Positions 1 to 7,922 of a stretch of 40,930 bases of DNA are shown here, one piece after another; the first letter of the stretch is position 1, and each line of letters begins with the position of its first letter. This DNA is from Clostridia bacterium. GTDB taxonomy: Bacteria > Bacillota_A > Clostridia > Oscillospirales > CAG-272. Under the pieces are notes generated by a model, which was not told where the DNA came from, did not search any database, and was given only the letters and a program-made list of their open reading frames with translations. Both the position numbers and the translations under genes were made by a program. The stretch is from assembly GCA_017462125.1 (NCBI GenBank), contig JAFTRQ010000011.1, positions 1 through 40,930 of the forward strand, written 5' to 3'.

Positions 1-53
1 GCAGCTGATTTGTAATCAGCAGGTTGTTGGTTCGACTCCGATCACCAGCTCCA
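1..53 (+). tRNA. tRNA-Thr (UGU anticodon), 3' part only
   Basis: The window opens inside a tRNA. A 5-bp anticodon stem (GCTGA/TCAGC) encloses the loop TTTGTAA, giving anticodon TGT, which reads Thr ACA. It is followed by a T-arm containing GGTTCGACTCC and a genomically encoded CCA end at 51-53. The D-arm and 5' acceptor strand lie outside the window. It is three bases from the next tRNA, so both are probably one transcript. Confidence 0.9.
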
Positions 54-56
54 TAT

Positions 57-141
57 GGGGGATTTCCCGAGCGGCCAAAGGGGGCAGACTGTAAATCTGT
101 TGTCACTGACTTCGGTGGTCCGAATCCACCATCCCCCACCA
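57..141 (+). tRNA. tRNA-Tyr (GUA anticodon)
   Basis: This is a complete class II tRNA with encoded CCA. The acceptor strands GGGGGAT (57-63) and ATCCCCC (131-137) pair fully, the discriminator is A138 and CCA is 139-141. The anticodon loop carries GTA. A long variable arm separates the anticodon arm from the T-arm (GGTGGTCCGAATCCACC), as expected for bacterial tRNA-Tyr. Its 3' end is also the start of a very long inverted repeat, described separately. Confidence 0.93.
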
Positions 142-186
142 AACACAAAAGGCACTGCAATGCAGTGCCTTTTGTGTTTGGTGGGG
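134..186 (+). terminator. Perfect 26-bp inverted repeat after tRNA-Tyr, hairpin/terminator-like
   Basis: Positions 134-159 and 161-186 are exact reverse complements around a single base (A160). The left arm includes CCCCACCA, the 3' acceptor end of tRNA-Tyr, and the right arm ends TGGTGGGG. The core AAAAGGCACTGCA/TGCAGTGCCTTTT looks like an intrinsic terminator hairpin, but no T-run follows the complete stem. In RNA the right arm could pair with the unprocessed tRNA 3' end. The terminator role is inferred; the repeat is seen directly. Confidence 0.7.
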
Positions 187-467
187 TTGCTGTGGTGTTG
201 AGGAACACTATGCCAAATTTGCAAAGCAAATTTGTGCAAGGGTCCTGAATCCACCATAAGCCTATAGTGCTTTTTTGCTGTGTGATGGCGGTCGCTCGGA
301 TTACTACGCCAAATCCGCTTGCGGATTTGTGAATTCGCTTGCGGATTTGTGGTTCTGCGCCTGCGCAGAACAGGGGTCACTGAATCCACCGCTAACACAT
401 TTCTGTTTCTTCAGTCCGTAGTACTTTTTGTCAAGTGATGCACCATCAAAAATATTTTTATGCCTCA
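187..467. repeat. Non-coding palindromes with T-arm-like fragments
   Basis: I see no gene here. The stretch holds three palindromes: AAATTTGC-AAA-GCAAATTT near 217-233, AAATCCGC-TT-GCGGATTT near 311-328 with a partial second copy, and GTTCTGCGC-CT-GCGCAGAAC near 352-372. After the first and after the last comes a segment resembling the 3' half of a tRNA T-arm, GGGTCCTGAATCCACC ending at 255 and GGGGTCACTGAATCCACC ending at 390. Compare GGTCCGAATCCACC in tRNA-Tyr. Confidence 0.55.
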
Positions 468-496
468 TTGACAATCCTCAACGCATATGGTAAAAT
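468..496 (+). promoter_or_regulatory. Sigma-70-type promoter of the sugar isomerase/GRE operon
   Basis: A consensus -35 TTGACA (468-473) is separated by 17 bp from -10 TAAAAT (491-496), preceded by TGG (an extended -10). The ATG at 526 lies about 30 bases downstream, with AAGGAG at 512-517. Confidence 0.8.
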
Positions 497-525
497 GAAT
501 TATCAAATATTAAGGAGCCCCTATT

Positions 526-1461
526 ATGAAACTTGCATCATCAACCGGTGATTTCAGCTTTTACGTACCCACCATAGCAGAAAAAGTTAGAGCCTTCAAG
601 GGCTTGAAATTCAAATACATCAATCTCGAGCAGACTGGCAACGTCCCCGAGCTCTTCAGCGACAACGACGCCGATTATCTCCGCCTTGCCGAGGATTTCG
701 CTGCGGCGAGAGACTTTGCTGGGGTGGAGTACGTGGTCTCCCACGCGCCCTGCCTTAATATTTTTGATAACGCAGACGGTAAAACACCCGAGGTGAAGAT
801 CAGAGCCATTCGACGCTCTATTGAGATCTGTCACATTCTCGGAATCAACAGAATCGTCGTTCACGCCTGTCCCTCCCCTGATTTCACCGTGGAGCAATTT
901 TACGAGGAAAACAAGAAGTTTTACAGCAATTTCTTCGATCTTATGGAGAAATACAATATCGAAGTGTTGACCGAAAACTGGGACAACAACGCGACCCACA
1001 TCACCACAGGTAAGGAGATCCGTGATTTTCTCGACTACGTAGGTCATCCGCTCCTTGGCGCTTGCTGGGATACAGCCCACGGCAACATCGACGGAGTTGC
1101 GAGAAAGTTAGGTCAATATCAGAACATCATCGACATCGGCGACAAGCTGAAGGGTATGCACATCTCCGACAACTTCGGTGACAGTCACCACCACAGCTGG
1201 CCCTTTGCGGGAAGAATCAAGTTTGACTCTGTGATGCAGGGCTTGCTTGACGTGAATTACGACGGCTATTTCACCTTCGAGGCATCCTACACCCTTCTCC
1301 ACCATAACAACCCTCCTTACGGACGCGGTGCATGGACGCACAACGGAGAGACCGTTACAAAGCTGCTCGATCCATCGATTGAACTGAAGAAAATGGCGGT
1401 GGATCTTCTCTACGAGACAGGCAAATACATACTTGAGACCTACGGTTGCTACGAGGCTTAA
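526..1461 (+). CDS. Sugar phosphate isomerase/epimerase-like TIM-barrel protein
   Basis: This 311-residue protein has the look of the xylose-isomerase-like (AP endonuclease 2) TIM-barrel family, whose members isomerise or epimerise sugars, keto-acids or polyols at a divalent metal. Likely metal ligands are Glu150 (LTEN), Asp182/His185 (WDTAHGN), His212 (GMHISDN) and Glu252 (FEASY). There is no signal peptide, so it is cytoplasmic. The start is supported by AAGGAG eight bases upstream. It is the first gene of an operon with a glycyl radical enzyme and its activase, so its substrate is probably the substrate or product of that enzyme; this is inference. Exact substrate unknown. Confidence 0.85.
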   Translation: MKLASSTGDFSFYVPTIAEKVRAFKGLKFKYINLEQTGNVPELFSDNDADYLRLAEDFAAARDFAGVEYVVSHAPCLNIFDNADGKTPEVKIRAIRRSIEICHILGINRIVVHACPSPDFTVEQFYEENKKFYSNFFDLMEKYNIEVLTENWDNNATHITTGKEIRDFLDYVGHPLLGACWDTAHGNIDGVARKLGQYQNIIDIGDKLKGMHISDNFGDSHHHSWPFAGRIKFDSVMQGLLDVNYDGYFTFEASYTLLHHNNPPYGRGAWTHNGETVTKLLDPSIELKKMAVDLLYETGKYILETYGCYEA

Positions 1462-1496
1462 CGTCTCGAGCATCAAAAAAGCGGAAAGGAGCCCTT

Positions 1497-2324
1497 ATGA
1501 TCGGTACGATATTCGATATTCAACGATTTTCGGTCCACGACGGACCCGGTATCAGAACCACCGTGTTTATGAAGGGCTGTCCTCTCCGATGCAAGTGGTG
1601 TCACAATCCCGAGGGTCTTTCGCGCGCACCTCAGCTTCAGTTTTTTGAGGAAAAATGCATCGGTTGCAAAAGATGCGGCAGCAGAAGCGAGCTCTCCGAT
1701 GCGGAAAAATGCCCTGCTGAGGCACTTTCCGTCTGCGGAAGAGAGGTCGATGAGGATGAGGTCTTGAAGGAAATTCTCAAGGACCGTTGCTTTTACGCCG
1801 AGGATGGCGGAGTCACCTTTTCGGGTGGTGAATGTCTTTTGCAGGCAGATTTCGTAGCGGCGGTGCTCAACAAAGCGAAGGCGCAAGGATTCCGCACCGC
1901 TATTGACACCTCGGGCTACGTTCCGTGGGATTCCATCGAAAAAACACTTGATTGCTGTGATCTCTATCTTTACGACGTTAAATGTATCACTCCTTCCCTT
2001 CACAAATCTTACACAGGCGTTGACAACGCATTGATCATAGAGAATCTGAAAAAGCTCAACGCTCTTGGCAAGGACATCTGGGTGCGCACACCTATCATTC
2101 CCGATTTTAACAACACTGAAACAGAGATCTGCGCAATCGCCGACCTCGTGGCATCGCTTTCCTCCGTCAAGCAGGTCACTTTAATGCCCTATCATACGCT
2201 GGGCGCGAGCAAATACAAAACTCTTGGTATCATTTACCCATACGACACAGACAAAAGGATCACGGAAGACGAGCTTTCCTTATTTTCGAAGATATTTTTG
2301 GAAAAAGGCATTGCTCTGCGTTGA
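1497..2324 (+). CDS. Glycyl-radical enzyme activating enzyme (radical SAM)
   Basis: The 275-residue protein starts at the ATG preceded by AAAGGAG, not at an in-frame ATG 51 bases upstream. The radical SAM motif CxxxCxxC is Cys28/Cys32/Cys35 in KGCPLRCKWCHNP. Residues 54-73 contain CxxCxxC followed by Cys-Pro, enough for one extra 4Fe-4S cluster; many non-PFL activases have two such ferredoxin-like clusters and PFL activase has none. The SAM-binding SGGE (109-112) is followed by Cys instead of the usual Pro. By family it would abstract hydrogen from the C-terminal glycine of the enzyme encoded 16 bases downstream. Confidence 0.9.
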   Translation: MIGTIFDIQRFSVHDGPGIRTTVFMKGCPLRCKWCHNPEGLSRAPQLQFFEEKCIGCKRCGSRSELSDAEKCPAEALSVCGREVDEDEVLKEILKDRCFYAEDGGVTFSGGECLLQADFVAAVLNKAKAQGFRTAIDTSGYVPWDSIEKTLDCCDLYLYDVKCITPSLHKSYTGVDNALIIENLKKLNALGKDIWVRTPIIPDFNNTETEICAIADLVASLSSVKQVTLMPYHTLGASKYKTLGIIYPYDTDKRITEDELSLFSKIFLEKGIALR

Positions 2325-2340
2325 ATTTGAAAGGATCACT

Positions 2341-4530
2341 ATGACGAGAACAGAATTTTTGAGAGAGCAGACCGTATCGGGCGCCAACAAGTGCAAAAGA
2401 GCGCCTCTGTGCCCCGTATCGGTAGCCGATCAACCGTTCAGCCTGCCCGAACGAAAAGCGCTTGCCTTGAAGCAGGTATTTGACAGTATGCCGATCTATA
2501 TCGGTCAAAAGGAGCTGATTGTTGGCACGCGAACACTCTTTACCCCAAACAGAGGCAACGAGGACGGGCACGACGTTTTTGCCTACAGCCTCGGAGCTCG
2601 CATTCCTTATATCAACGATCGGGATATTGCCCGATTCGGCTGTGATCAGAGCTACAGCAACAGAACTCACTTCACCCCCGATTTCAGCATCGTGCTGCAC
2701 AAGGGCATTGACGGTATTATTCAGGAAGCCGAGGAAAAGAAGAAGGATCCCTCCCTTCACTCGGTCAACCTTGAATTTTTATCGGCTGTCGTGATCGCAT
2801 ACAACGGCTTGAAGGGGCTGATCCTTCGTTATGCCGCCGAGGCGGAGCTTATGGCGGAGATTGCCGAGGGCGAGGAAAAAAGCGAGCTTTTAGAAATCGC
2901 CCGTGTCTGCCGCAAGATCAGCGGCGCGCGCCCCGATAGCTTTCGCGAGGCGATCCAGCTTCTTTGGTTCACGCATCTCGGTACGATCATCGAAAGCTTT
3001 GAATTCGTAAACTACGGCAGGCTCGACGTGATCCTTGGAGAATATCTCAAGGATACCCCGAGGTCTGAGGCTCAGCAGTTGATCGAATGTCTCCTCCTCA
3101 AAATGTACGATCAAGTTGACCTTGTTACCACTTACTTGGGCAACTACGCGGCACAGCTCGTCATCACCCTTGGCGGAGTTCTGCAAAACGGAGAGAGCGC
3201 GGTCAACGAAGTGACGATGATGTTCCTTGACGCCGCAGGCAAAACGCGCCTTCCCGAGCCCGAATTCAATCTGCGCCTCAGTTCAAAAAGCCCGCCCGAA
3301 TTTTTAGACAAGGCGGCAGAGCTTACCGTCAGCGGATGCAATTATATCTCCTATTATAACGACGACCTATTTGTGGAGAGCCTGCACCGCGCGGGTATCC
3401 CCATAGAATACGCGAGAGACTACGGCTTTGACCTCTGTCAGGATATCAATATCCCCGGAAAGAGTGATTTCTGGATCGTCGGACAAATGGGGCTTGTACA
3501 AACGCTGATGAATCTCTTAAGAAGAAAGCGTGATTTTGCAGATTTCAACGAGCTGACAGACGCTTTGAAGGCTGATCTCGCGTGGACTGTCGGCACGCTG
3601 GTTTCACGCTTCAACGAGCGCGAGGAGCATCTCACGCTATATGCCCAAGGCAAGCTCGACGAATATTTTGACGGCATCAAGGAAGGAAAGCCTGCCGACC
3701 GCGGAGGCAACTCTCCCATGGCGCCCCTTCCCCTCCTCAGCCCACTCTACCACGGAAGCCTTGAAAAGGCGCTCGACGTTGCCTTCGAGCCCTATCCGCT
3801 TTACGACAAGGGCATATTTATGGGCACGGCTGTTGAGGGGGTTAATGCCTTGGCGGCGATCAAAAAGACGGTATTCGAGGATAAGCTTTATACACTTGAC
3901 GAAATATTTACCGCCTGCGAGTCTGATTTCGCAGGTGAGCACGGCAAGATTCTCCAAAGCATCCTTTGGAAATGCCCGAAATGGGGCAACGACGATGATT
4001 CCGTCGATATGATCGCCAAGGACGTTCTTGAGTTCTATCTCAAGGAGTGCCAAAAGTACAAGACCTATCTTGGCGGACAGGTGCTTGGCGGCATACATCA
4101 GCCACATCCCGTACCTACGGGTAGCAATCTGATGGCGACCCCGGAGGGCAGAGCGGCAAAAGCTCCCGTTTCGGTCACACTCACACCCGAAAGCGGAACG
4201 GCGAAATGCGGTCCCACCGCGGCTCTACGCTCCGCAACTAAGCTTGACCCTATGCTGATTCAATGGAACGTTTGCCTGCAGATCAATTATTTTTCCTCGG
4301 TTTTCAAGGGAAACGGCGGAAAAGAAACCTTCAAAACGCTGCTCTGCGGCTATTTTTCGGAGGGTGGGCTTCAGCATCAGCCCAACGTTTCCGATGCGGA
4401 GGAGCTGAAGCGAGCACAGCTTGAGCCCGAGAAATATAAGGATCTGATCGTTCGTTTGTGGGGCGTTTCCGCTCACTTTGTCGATCTGCCTCGCGAATTG
4501 CAGGATGAAATGATTGCAAGATTTAGTTGA
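2341..4530 (+). CDS. Divergent glycyl radical enzyme (pyruvate formate-lyase-like family)
   Basis: The 729-residue protein starts at the ATG after GAAAGGATCACT. It carries family landmarks: PKWGNDDDSVD late in the barrel, TPEGRAAKAP, GPTAAL, and a C-terminal radical loop RLWGVSAHFVDLPRELQDE with Gly708. The usual loop is RVSGYSA, so Ser becomes Trp and Tyr becomes Val. The likely thiyl cysteine is Cys366 in GFDLCQDINIP. Known eliminases and decarboxylases have Cys-x-Glu there and PFL has Cys-Cys, whereas this has Cys-Gln-Asp. It is therefore neither PFL nor an obvious glycerol/propanediol/choline/hydroxyproline enzyme. Substrate unknown; co-operonic with its activase and a sugar-isomerase-like protein. 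Confidence 0.88.
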   Translation: MTRTEFLREQTVSGANKCKRAPLCPVSVADQPFSLPERKALALKQVFDSMPIYIGQKELIVGTRTLFTPNRGNEDGHDVFAYSLGARIPYINDRDIARFGCDQSYSNRTHFTPDFSIVLHKGIDGIIQEAEEKKKDPSLHSVNLEFLSAVVIAYNGLKGLILRYAAEAELMAEIAEGEEKSELLEIARVCRKISGARPDSFREAIQLLWFTHLGTIIESFEFVNYGRLDVILGEYLKDTPRSEAQQLIECLLLKMYDQVDLVTTYLGNYAAQLVITLGGVLQNGESAVNEVTMMFLDAAGKTRLPEPEFNLRLSSKSPPEFLDKAAELTVSGCNYISYYNDDLFVESLHRAGIPIEYARDYGFDLCQDINIPGKSDFWIVGQMGLVQTLMNLLRRKRDFADFNELTDALKADLAWTVGTLVSRFNEREEHLTLYAQGKLDEYFDGIKEGKPADRGGNSPMAPLPLLSPLYHGSLEKALDVAFEPYPLYDKGIFMGTAVEGVNALAAIKKTVFEDKLYTLDEIFTACESDFAGEHGKILQSILWKCPKWGNDDDSVDMIAKDVLEFYLKECQKYKTYLGGQVLGGIHQPHPVPTGSNLMATPEGRAAKAPVSVTLTPESGTAKCGPTAALRSATKLDPMLIQWNVCLQINYFSSVFKGNGGKETFKTLLCGYFSEGGLQHQPNVSDAEELKRAQLEPEKYKDLIVRLWGVSAHFVDLPRELQDEMIARFS

Positions 4531-4615
4531 GTTTTCTTAACTGTCATTAAAAGCAATATCTTCAGTTTGACAAAAAATAGTTTTTTCAGCGGATTTTTTG
4601 TTACAAATTCCCCTC
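4531..4615. other. Spacer after the GRE gene with an orphan terminator-like arm
   Basis: No gene. The 20 bases at 4584-4603 are identical to the descending arm of the intrinsic terminator at 36954-36973, but the matching ascending arm is missing here. No convincing Rho-independent terminator was found directly after the GRE gene. Confidence 0.5.
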
Positions 4616-4644
4616 TTGACAAAAATCGATTTTTATGCGATAAT
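4616..4644 (+). promoter_or_regulatory. Promoter of the ZTP riboswitch-pflBA transcript
   Basis: TTGACA (4616-4621), a 17-bp spacer, and GATAAT (4639-4644) preceded by TGC, an extended -10. Transcription would start near 4651, shortly before the riboswitch. Confidence 0.8.
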
Positions 4645-4676
4645 AGATATGGTAAGTAATTACCCAATTTTATAAA

Positions 4677-4790
4677 CGTTTGCGTGACTGACGGATATCG
4701 CGGAGCACCGCGGAGGATCGCAAGCGTAGCCAAGTATTTTCAGCTTGGCAGGTCTCGATTTTGAGATTTTTAATGCCGACCGTCTGGGCA
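4677..4790 (+). ncRNA. ZTP riboswitch (pfl motif)
   Basis: P1 is formed by CGTTTGCG (4677-4684) and CGCAAGCG (4719-4726), with one G-U pair. The conserved internal segment TGACTGACGG follows, then hairpin CGCGG-AGCA-CCGCG (4699-4712) and GGAGGA. After a linker with a small hairpin (CCAAG/CTTGG, 4730-4748) comes the second conserved block GCCGACCGTCTGGGCA (4775-4790). This is the established pfl/ZTP aptamer, which senses ZTP/ZMP when 10-formyl-THF is short. It sits directly before pflB, the context that named the motif. Confidence 0.92.
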
Positions 4791-4824
4791 AACCGTTTTT
4801 CTCAAAATCGGTTTGCCCTTTTTT
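4786..4824 (+). terminator. Expression-platform terminator of the ZTP riboswitch
   Basis: GGGCAAACCG (4786-4795) pairs perfectly with CGGTTTGCCC (4809-4818), followed by six T. The left arm contains the GGGCA of the aptamer's conserved TGGGCA, so ligand-stabilised aptamer and terminator exclude each other. High ZTP should therefore allow read-through into pflBA. Confidence 0.9.
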
Positions 4825-4874
4825 ACGTTCCCCGCAATATACAAATGACTATACAGCTCACAAGGAGAAAATTT

Positions 4875-7106
4875 ATGAAGCATAACAATTGGACAGGCTT
4901 TCAAAAAGGAGTATGGCAGGACGAGATCAACGTCCGCGACTTTATTCAGCAAAACTACAAGGCTTACGACGGAAACAGCGATTTCCTTGCAGGCCCGACA
5001 CAAAGAACGAACGGCCTTATGAAAAAGCTCAACGAGCTTTTCGCGCTTGAAAGACAGTACGGCGGCGTTCTTGATATCGATACCGCGACCGTCTCCTCTC
5101 TTACAAGCTTTTCACCCGGATATATTGATAAGGACAACGAAATTATCGTCGGAATGCAGACCAACCGCCCTCTCAAGCGCAGTGTCAACCCCTTTGGCGG
5201 TATGAGAATGGTGCGTCAGGCATGCGAAGCATACGGATATAAGCTCAGCGAAAAGGTGGAGGAGGAATTCCGCTTCCGCACCACTCACAACGACGGTGTA
5301 TTCCGCGCATACACAGACGAGATGAGAGCGGCTCGTAAGTGCCACATCATTACAGGTCTTCCCGACGCCTACGGCAGAGGCCGAATTATCGGCGACTACC
5401 GCCGCGTTGCTCTTTATGGCATCGACCGTCTCGTTGAGGAAAAGAAAAAGGACAAAGCTGCTCTCGCACTCGGAAACTTCGATTCCGCTACCATCCGTCT
5501 CGACGAAGAGGTATCAAGACAGATCATTTTCCTTGGATTTATGAAGGAAATGGCGCAGATGTACGGCTTTGATATCAGCCAGCCTGCTGCAAACGCAAGA
5601 GAGGCGATCCAGTGGACCTATTTCGCCTATCTCGCGGCGATCAAGGAGCAGAACGGCGCAGCAATGTCTTTGGGTCGTGTCAGCACCTTCTTTGATATCT
5701 ACATTGAAAGAGATCTGCAGAACGGCACGCTTACAGAGGAAGACGCACAGGAGCTTATGGACGACTTCGTTATGAAGCTTCGTATTGCACGTCACCTCCG
5801 TACGCCCGAATACAACGAGCTCTTCGGCGGCGACCCTATGTGGATCACCGAGGCGGTCGGCGGTATGGGCGAGGATGGCAGGACGCTTGTCACCAAGTCC
5901 AGCTTCCGTATTCTCAACACCCTCTACACTCTCGGCTCCTCTCCCGAGCCTAATCTGACGGTGCTTTGGTCAAATTCCCTGCCCGAGAACTTCAAGAAGT
6001 TCTGCGCAAAGGTCTCTGCCGACACCGACTCCATTCAGTACGAAAACGACGATGTGATGCGCCCCATCTACGGCGACGATTACGCAATCGCTTGCTGTGT
6101 TTCCGCTATGAAGGTGGGCAAGCAGATGCAGTTCTTCGGCGCAAGATGCAACCTTGCAAAGCTCCTGCTTCTTGCCATCAACGGCGGCTATGACACCACC
6201 AGCAATATGCACATCGGCCCGCAGATGCCTGTGATGGAGGGCGATAAGCTTGACTTTGATGAGGTTATGAGCCGTATGGAGACCTATATGGCATGGCTCT
6301 CTCACCTCTATGTCAACACCATGAACATCATCCACTATATGCACGATAAGTACGCATACGAAAAGAGCCAGATGGCGCTCCACGACACTTACGTCGACCG
6401 CTTTATGGCATTTGGCATTGCGGGACTTTCGGTCGTTGCCGACTCCCTCAGCGCCATCAAGTATGCAAACGTGCAGCCTATTAAGGATCAGAACGGATTC
6501 ATCATTGACTTTAACACAACAGGTGACTTCCCCAAATACGGCAATGATGACGACAGAGTTGACCTGATCGCCAAGGATATGGCACACAGAATGATCGTGG
6601 AGCTCCGCAAGACTCCCACGTACAGAGAGGCTATCCACACCCTTTCTGTTCTTACCATTACCTCCAACGTTATGTACGGTAAGAACACCGGTGCTACTCC
6701 CGACGGCAGACGCGCAAGCGCCCCCTTCGCACCCGGCGCGAACCCCATGCACAACCGCGAGGAGAACGGTGCTCTTGCGTCCCTCAACTCGGTGGCAAAG
6801 ATCAGCTACGATGACTGCCGCGACGGTATCTCCAACACCTTCTCGATCACTCCCGAGGCTTTAGGCCGTACCGAGGAGGAGCGAATCGACAATCTCGTCC
6901 ACATTCTCGACGGATATTTTGCAAAGAATGCGCACCACATCAACGTCAACGTCCTCAACCGTGAGACTCTGATGAAGGCGTATGAAAATCCCGAGGATTA
7001 TCCCAACCTGACCATTCGTGTTTCGGGTTATGCGGTCAACTTCAACAAGCTCTCCCGCGAACAGCAGAGAGAGGTCATCAGCCGTACCTTCCACGAAACC
7101 ATATGA
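4875..7106 (+). CDS. pflB: Formate C-acetyltransferase (pyruvate formate-lyase)
   Basis: The enzyme converts pyruvate and CoA to acetyl-CoA and formate in anaerobic metabolism. The 743-residue protein (E. coli PflB is about 760) has the PFL-specific Cys407-Cys408 pair in IACCVSAMK and Gly718 in the radical loop [15 protein letters not shown] at 4863-4867 fixes the ATG at 4875; an earlier in-frame ATG at 4761 lies inside the riboswitch and is not used. pflA overlaps its stop. The ZTP riboswitch upstream suggests that it also serves formate supply for one-carbon metabolism. Confidence 0.97.
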   Translation: MKHNNWTGFQKGVWQDEINVRDFIQQNYKAYDGNSDFLAGPTQRTNGLMKKLNELFALERQYGGVLDIDTATVSSLTSFSPGYIDKDNEIIVGMQTNRPLKRSVNPFGGMRMVRQACEAYGYKLSEKVEEEFRFRTTHNDGVFRAYTDEMRAARKCHIITGLPDAYGRGRIIGDYRRVALYGIDRLVEEKKKDKAALALGNFDSATIRLDEEVSRQIIFLGFMKEMAQMYGFDISQPAANAREAIQWTYFAYLAAIKEQNGAAMSLGRVSTFFDIYIERDLQNGTLTEEDAQELMDDFVMKLRIARHLRTPEYNELFGGDPMWITEAVGGMGEDGRTLVTKSSFRILNTLYTLGSSPEPNLTVLWSNSLPENFKKFCAKVSADTDSIQYENDDVMRPIYGDDYAIACCVSAMKVGKQMQFFGARCNLAKLLLLAINGGYDTTSNMHIGPQMPVMEGDKLDFDEVMSRMETYMAWLSHLYVNTMNIIHYMHDKYAYEKSQMALHDTYVDRFMAFGIAGLSVVADSLSAIKYANVQPIKDQNGFIIDFNTTGDFPKYGNDDDRVDLIAKDMAHRMIVELRKTPTYREAIHTLSVLTITSNVMYGKNTGATPDGRRASAPFAPGANPMHNREENGALASLNSVAKISYDDCRDGISNTFSITPEALGRTEEERIDNLVHILDGYFAKNAHHINVNVLNRETLMKAYENPEDYPNLTIRVSGYAVNFNKLSREQQREVISRTFHETI

Positions 7107-7822
7107 CGAATAACGTTTTAACGGGGCGCGTCCATTCTATCCAGAGCATGGGTACGTTGGACGGCCCCGGCGTCAGATATGTAGTTTTTTTGCAGGGATG
7201 CCCCCTGCGCTGCGGTTGCTGTCATAATCCCGATACGTGGAGCATAGAGGGCGGCACCGTCTACACCGCCGACGAGATTATCCAAAAAGCCATTCGCTTC
7301 AAGGAGTATTTCGGCAAAGAGGGCGGCGTTACCGTCTCGGGCGGAGAGCCGCTTTTGCAATCGAAATTCGTAAAAGAGCTGTTTGAATTATGCCATAAAA
7401 ACGGCATCAACACCTGCCTCGACACCTCGGGATATATCCTTGATGATCAGGTCAAAGCATTGCTCTCTGTCACCGACCGCGTACTGTTGGACGTTAAATA
7501 CACCGACGACGCATCCTATCGGGAAAACGTGGGCTGCCCGATAAAATCTCCCCTTGCCTTTCTTGATTATCTGCAAGACCAAGGCATACCCACAACGCTC
7601 CGCCAGGTGATCATCCCCACAAAAAATGACAGCAAGGAAAATATCTTTGCGCTGAAGGAGATCGCAAATGCTCACGGGAACGTGGATAAGATTGAATTAC
7701 TGCCCTTCCGTAAAATCTGTCAGGTGAAATACGATAAAATGGGGATTCCCTTCCGTTTCGGAGAGATTCCCGAGCCGACTAAAGACAAAATGCGCGAGTT
7801 TGAAGAACTTCTGGATGAATGA
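7103..7822 (+). CDS. pflA: Pyruvate formate-lyase activating enzyme
   Basis: The 239-residue radical SAM enzyme installs the glycyl radical on PflB. The cluster motif CxxxCxxC is Cys33/Cys37/Cys40 in [13 protein letters not shown]; the residue before Cys40 is an additional Cys where Tyr or Trp is common. The SAM-binding motif SGGEP is present, and there are no auxiliary ferredoxin clusters, as expected for the PFL-specific type. The ATG overlaps the pflB stop (ATGA), so translation is probably coupled. Confidence 0.96.
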   Translation: MTNNVLTGRVHSIQSMGTLDGPGVRYVVFLQGCPLRCGCCHNPDTWSIEGGTVYTADEIIQKAIRFKEYFGKEGGVTVSGGEPLLQSKFVKELFELCHKNGINTCLDTSGYILDDQVKALLSVTDRVLLDVKYTDDASYRENVGCPIKSPLAFLDYLQDQGIPTTLRQVIIPTKNDSKENIFALKEIANAHGNVDKIELLPFRKICQVKYDKMGIPFRFGEIPEPTKDKMREFEELLDE

Positions 7823-7922
7823 TATCGAAAGAATATAAAAAGGGAAAAGAGATTTTTGCGGTTGACCGTCACTCCTTCTAAATCACATAAATGGCTTAGA
7901 TTCACAATAATTGGAGGCTAAA

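Noticed and set aside
42..398. 118-aa minus-strand reading frame across the tRNA-Tyr gene
   Set aside because: It is the antisense of tRNA-Tyr and its palindromic trailer; such frames are a common false annotation.
4761..4874. Upstream in-frame ATG for pflB
   Set aside because: It lies inside the riboswitch aptamer and lacks a ribosome site; ATG 4875 has AAGGAG and gives the family N-terminus.
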